64,000 nucleotides of DNA, from NCBI RefSeq assembly GCF_947501405.1, contig NZ_CANMVK010000001.1, positions 248,001 through 312,000 on the forward strand, read 5' to 3'. Positions 60,880-64,000 of this stretch are shown one piece after another. Position 1 is the first letter of the stretch, and every line of letters starts with the position of its first letter. The translations under genes were made by a program, and so were the position numbers. The DNA is from an uncultured Hoeflea sp. (GTDB taxonomy: Bacteria > Pseudomonadota > Alphaproteobacteria > Rhizobiales > Rhizobiaceae). A model generated the notes under the pieces. That model saw nothing but the letters and a program-made list of their open reading frames with translations. It was not told the DNA's origin and did not search any database.

Positions 60880-61560
60880 ATGACCACCATTCTCATCACC
60901 GGAACCAATCGCGGCATCGGGCTGGAACTGGCCAATCAGGCGCTGGGCAAGGGCTGGACGGTCTATGGGTCGGCGCGGGGCGAGGTCACGGATCCGGATG
61001 CGCATATCTGCCATCATCCGAAATTTCATGATCTGGTGTTTGATGTCACCGACCATGAGGCGGTGCGCGCGGCGGCGGCTAGTATCGATGCGCCGATCGA
61101 CATCCTGATCAACAATGCCGGGACCATCGGGCCGGATCGGCAGTCGACGCTGGACATGGATTTTGACGGATTTGCGCAGACGTTTGCGGTCAATACGCTG
61201 GCGCCGCTGGCGGTCGCCCAAGCCTTTCTGCCGCATCTTCGCAAAAGCGCCGCCCCGCGCATCCTGACGATCTCATCGTCGATGGGCAGCCTGTCCTATG
61301 CCAAATCCGATCGGATCGCCTACCGGGCGTCGAAATCGGCGGTCAACAAGGTGATGCAGGGGCTCGCCACCGATCTCGAACCGATGGGCGTGGCCGTAGC
61401 GATGGTCCATCCGGGCTGGGTGCGCACCGATATGGGCGGTGCGGAGGCCGATATCGATGTGAGCACAAGCGCCAGCGGAATCCTCCAGATCGCCGAAGGA
61501 TTGACGCTCAAACGCACCGGGCGGTTCTTCAACTGGGACGGATCGTCCGCCGTTTGGTGA
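60880..61560 (+). CDS. Short-chain dehydrogenase/reductase (C-factor-like)
   Basis: A 226-residue classical SDR: cofactor motif TGTNRGIG (residues 7-14), NNAG (about 78-81), catalytic Ser in 'TISSSMGSLSY' and Tyr/Lys in YRASKSA. It resembles carbonyl-reductase/CsgA-type members. The substrate is unknown. The 5' end is duplicated at 59498. Confidence 0.9.
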   Translation: MTTILITGTNRGIGLELANQALGKGWTVYGSARGEVTDPDAHICHHPKFHDLVFDVTDHEAVRAAAASIDAPIDILINNAGTIGPDRQSTLDMDFDGFAQTFAVNTLAPLAVAQAFLPHLRKSAAPRILTISSSMGSLSYAKSDRIAYRASKSAVNKVMQGLATDLEPMGVAVAMVHPGWVRTDMGGAEADIDVSTSASGILQIAEGLTLKRTGRFFNWDGSSAVW

Positions 61561-61657
61561 AGCGATGGCAATGATGGCTGAGACAGATTGCTTTCGCGCT
61601 AGATCCCCAGCGGGCCCGGGGTGTTGCGGTTCGGCAAAAACAGGCTGTCCCCGAACT

Positions 61658-62083
61658 TCACTCCACCCGGCAGCAGAACGGGAAGAACGGGCCTGGCAGG
61701 CCCGGGGCCGCGGTGGGCGTGAAGGTGAAATCGCTGACCCGGTCGCTTTCATCGGTGCAGCCATCAGGCGTGTAGGCGATTTCGCCGGTCACCGGGTGGC
61801 TGGTTTCCAGTTGCCAGGGGTTTTCCGTGGCAAAGCTGATGCTGCCGGGCGTGGTCTGGATGCCATCGCCGGAAAAGGCGTCGATGAAATTCGACGTGAC
61901 GTCTCCATTGCAGGTGATTTCCAGCGCCCAGTTTGGCTCAAAGCCCGAGCAGATCATTTTCTGCCCCGGTTCGATGAGGCTGTTGCAGGACAGATCGGCA
62001 GCAAGTGTTGCCGGAGCGGACACAAGGGCAGCCAGGAGGATAAGCGCGGGTGCGGGGGCGTGGCGCAGCTGATTTGATAACAT
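61658..62083 (-). CDS. Small secreted protein (COG3650-like)
   Basis: A 141-residue secreted protein with a signal peptide (about 28 residues) and six cysteines ('FEPNWALEITCNGD' and a terminal 'PFFPFCCRVE'). The ending with a CC pair and the EPNW element resemble the COG3650 membrane-associated proteins. Function unknown. Confidence 0.68.
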   Translation of the reverse strand: MLSNQLRHAPAPALILLAALVSAPATLAADLSCNSLIEPGQKMICSGFEPNWALEITCNGDVTSNFIDAFSGDGIQTTPGSISFATENPWQLETSHPVTGEIAYTPDGCTDESDRVSDFTFTPTAAPGLPGPFFPFCCRVE

Positions 62084-62328
62084 CTGGTCGATCTCCTTGA
62101 ACCAGTGTGGTCAACACCCCCGCGAATTATAGACTAGCACAGATTGACGGCCGGTTGAACCGGGCGGTGGAAAGGCAACCACGACTGCACCGATGCGAAC
62201 ACATCATGGGCGCCCCGGTCGTGAACCGTAGTCAACAGTCTCGATCCTTAGGTGGTCGCTCTGTTCATGTTTTTTGATTGGTTCATCAACGTTTGGTCAG
62301 CTAGGTCTCAATCCGGACCCTTCCCAGG

Positions 62329-62967
62329 ATGGAGAAAAATGTGAGCCCGCAAACTGCCGCAATAGATGTCCCGAACATGCCCGAGATCGTCAGGGCGCGA
62401 AAGATCAAAGGCGCGGCCGAGGCCGTTCTGGCGGCGCGGGGCAGCGATTTCGTGAGCCAGCCGGTGGAGGCCCTCACTCTGGGATTTGACGGCATCGAAG
62501 GCGATTACCACGCTGGTCCGACGCGCAAATCCGGCGGGCGCGAGCCCTGGTATCCGCGCGGCACTGAAATCCGCAACGAACGGCAATTGTCGATCGTGGC
62601 GGCGGACGAGTTGGCGTTGGCTGCCAGGGACATGGGGATCGACCGGATCGAACCGGGATGGATCGGCGCCAATCTGGTGATCTCCGGAATTCCGCTGTTG
62701 TCGATGCTGCCGCCGCGCACGCAGCTGTTTTTTGAAGGCGGGGTAACACTGAGGATCGATGGCGACAACAATCCCTGCCGTTTCGCCGGAGCCGAGATCG
62801 CCAAAAACTTTCCCGACGAGGACGCGACCGAACTGGCGCTTGGTTTCGTCAAGGCCGCCAAACGCCGGCGCGGCGTGGTCGCGTGGGTGGAAAAACCGGG
62901 TACAATTGCTACTGGCGAGGCTTTGACCGCGCGGATCTGGGAGCAATGGATTTATCCCGGGAACTGA
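62329..62967 (+). CDS. MOSC-domain protein
   Basis: A 212-residue protein with a MOSC domain, the sulfur-carrier fold of molybdenum cofactor sulfurases and MOSC proteins. The start region is variable; 'GFDGIEGDYHAG' and the conserved Cys in 'NNPCRFAGAEIAKNF' (about 149) are seen. Alternative start GTG 62341. Family role is transfer of sulfur or handling of Moco, not shown here. Confidence 0.84.
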   Translation: MEKNVSPQTAAIDVPNMPEIVRARKIKGAAEAVLAARGSDFVSQPVEALTLGFDGIEGDYHAGPTRKSGGREPWYPRGTEIRNERQLSIVAADELALAARDMGIDRIEPGWIGANLVISGIPLLSMLPPRTQLFFEGGVTLRIDGDNNPCRFAGAEIAKNFPDEDATELALGFVKAAKRRRGVVAWVEKPGTIATGEALTARIWEQWIYPGN

Positions 62968-63159
62968 GGCTGCCCGCCCGCGTGCGGTGTTTGGACGGTA
63001 TTTGCTAAGGCGGTGTTTGCCCTGCCACAAACCGCAATGGCTGTTTCTCCTGCCCAACTGGAGGCATAGCCCTGTGACCATGTGGTGTTTCAGTGCGTGA
63101 ACCGCTATCATTGCGACACCAAGTTTAGCCTTAGCGACATTGGGCTTGCCTCGACGCCG

Positions 63160-63192
63160 AAAATGACATAAACATATCTTTATATCATTTTC
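63160..63192. promoter_or_regulatory. 33-bp dyad before the ArsR-methyltransferase gene
   Basis: GAAAATGA (63160-63167) mirrors TCATTTTC (63185-63192); the inner bases extend the symmetry to 12 of 16 arm positions, AT-rich core. It ends 10 bp before ATG 63203 and is probably the operator and promoter of the gene, consistent with autoregulation. Confidence 0.6.
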
Positions 63193-63202
63193 GAGGTTTC
63201 GC

Positions 63203-64000
63203 ATGTTGTCGCAATCACCATTGTCGCTTGATCAGTGCGTCGAGGTTCTCAAGGCCGCGGGCGAACCGACGCGGTTGCGGCTGATCGCGCTGTTGAACCA
63301 GGGCGATCTGACGGTGAGCGAGATGACCGAAGTGCTGGGCCAGTCGCAGCCGCGGATCTCGCGCCATCTCAAGCTGCTTGGCGAAGCGGGTCTGGTGGAG
63401 CGCTATCAGGAAGGTGCCTGGGCCTATTTCCGGCTGGCACGGGACGGGCTGCGCGCCCGGCTGACCGACGAGGCGCTGGCGGCGGCCTCGCCGTCCGATC
63501 CGCATCTGGCGCGGGACGCCGAGCGGCTCAAGACAGTCAAGCAGGCGCGCGCCAGCCGCGCCGAAGCCTATTTCGCCGCCAATGCGGCGAGCTGGAACGA
63601 TCTGCGGCGGCTGCATGTGTCCGACGAGCGCGTCGAGGCGGAAATCCTCAAGCTGATCGGACGCACACCGTTTGACGGGCTTCTCGATCTGGGCACCGGC
63701 ACCGGCCGGATGCTGGAACTGCTGGCCGACCGCTACCGGCGCGCCATCGGCATCGATTCAAGCCGCGACATGCTGGCGATTGCCCGCGCCCAGCTTGATG
63801 AGGCCGGCATCACCCATGCCTCCGTGCGGCAGGGCGATATCTTCAATCTGCCGCTCGACCGCGAGAGTTTCGATGTGGTGACCATTCACCAGGTGCTGCA
63901 TTTTCTGCATGATCCGCTGCCGGCGATCACCGAAGCCGCCCGCATGCTCAGGCCTGGTGGCCGTGTGATCATCGTCGATTTTGCCCCGCACCATCATGAG
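63203..64000 (+). CDS. ArsR-type regulator fused to SAM methyltransferase (partial)
   Basis: The 3' end is cut by the window; 266 residues are visible. Residues about 8-90 form an ArsR winged helix ('VLKAAGEPTRLRLIALLNQGDLTVSEMTEVLGQSQPRISRHLKLLGEAGLV') and about 150 onward a class I methyltransferase (DLGTGTGRMLELL, VVTIHQVLHFLHDPLPAI). Such fusions are typical alphaproteobacterial regulators of methionine/SAM metabolism, often next to metF; the next gene lies outside. The dyad just upstream suggests autoregulation. Confidence 0.87.
   Translation, partial: MLSQSPLSLDQCVEVLKAAGEPTRLRLIALLNQGDLTVSEMTEVLGQSQPRISRHLKLLGEAGLVERYQEGAWAYFRLARDGLRARLTDEALAAASPSDPHLARDAERLKTVKQARASRAEAYFAANAASWNDLRRLHVSDERVEAEILKLIGRTPFDGLLDLGTGTGRMLELLADRYRRAIGIDSSRDMLAIARAQLDEAGITHASVRQGDIFNLPLDRESFDVVTIHQVLHFLHDPLPAITEAARMLRPGGRVIIVDFAPHHHE

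Overview
The window looks like chromosome of a GC-rich alphaproteobacterium of the order Rhizobiales, possibly a marine Hoeflea- or Phyllobacterium-like lineage (inference). Support comes from the core block carA - yqeY - dnaG - rpoD, a TraR/TraI-like LuxR-LuxI pair, a DUF930 protein, an iron-transport gene with a RirA-type IRO box, and a DctPQM (TRAP) transporter typical of marine alphaproteobacteria. No rRNA, CRISPR array or intact prophage was seen.

Layout. 1-5.5 kb is an accessory stretch of lower GC: an EamA transporter and WYL regulator, then small genes (AAC(6')-like GNAT, DinB, GNAT, SRPBCC + ArsR) punctuated by three copies of one decayed VOC/glyoxalase fragment. 5.5-6.1 kb is non-coding with a MITE-like inverted repeat. 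6.1-14.2 kb is one catabolic unit: six co-directional genes plus an aldolase partner (BKACE, TRAP DctP-DctQ-DctM, fused E1 alpha/beta dehydrogenase, RidA, HpcH/HpaI aldolase), read away from a divergent PAS-LuxR regulator. 14.6-22.7 kb is core (carA, yqeY, a PAS/LuxR pair, dnaG, rpoD). 23.2-29.0 kb holds a NIT-type chemoreceptor, a DUF930 protein and a TPR protein with near-identical 47-residue repeats. 29.0-30.4 kb is a 1.4-kb gene-free, palindrome-rich stretch. 30.4-35.6 kb has a Spy-like protein divergent from a sterol-desaturase/MarR operon across two palindromic operators, a MerR/zinc-ribbon pair, and small enzymes.

A tRNA with anticodon CAT (35.9 kb) is followed by direct repeats and a clearly AT-rich insert (36.0-39.0 kb) carrying only two overlapping genes of unrecognised family; a decayed IS630 transposase marks its far side. 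The first protein has an H...Y...E pattern reminiscent of ADP-ribosyltransferases. This is the best candidate for an undescribed system (defence or toxin type), though that function is inference.

39.8-42.1 kb is a quorum-sensing locus read leftward: luxR, a two-stem palindromic element, luxI, then a tightly coupled 82-residue protein of unknown role. 42.4-48.0 kb is an iron region (FbpA-like binding protein with IRO box, FbpB-like permease, Bfd-like ferredoxin), with a secreted hydrolase and AraC regulator between. 48.1-64.0 kb is mixed housekeeping and accessory content: DUF442 phosphatase, DCC protein, DUF1185 protein, MFS, acetolactate-synthase-like enzyme, TerC, lipase, pentapeptide-like membrane protein, EttA, an SDR gene with a duplicated 5' fragment, MOSC protein, and an ArsR-methyltransferase fusion cut by the window end.
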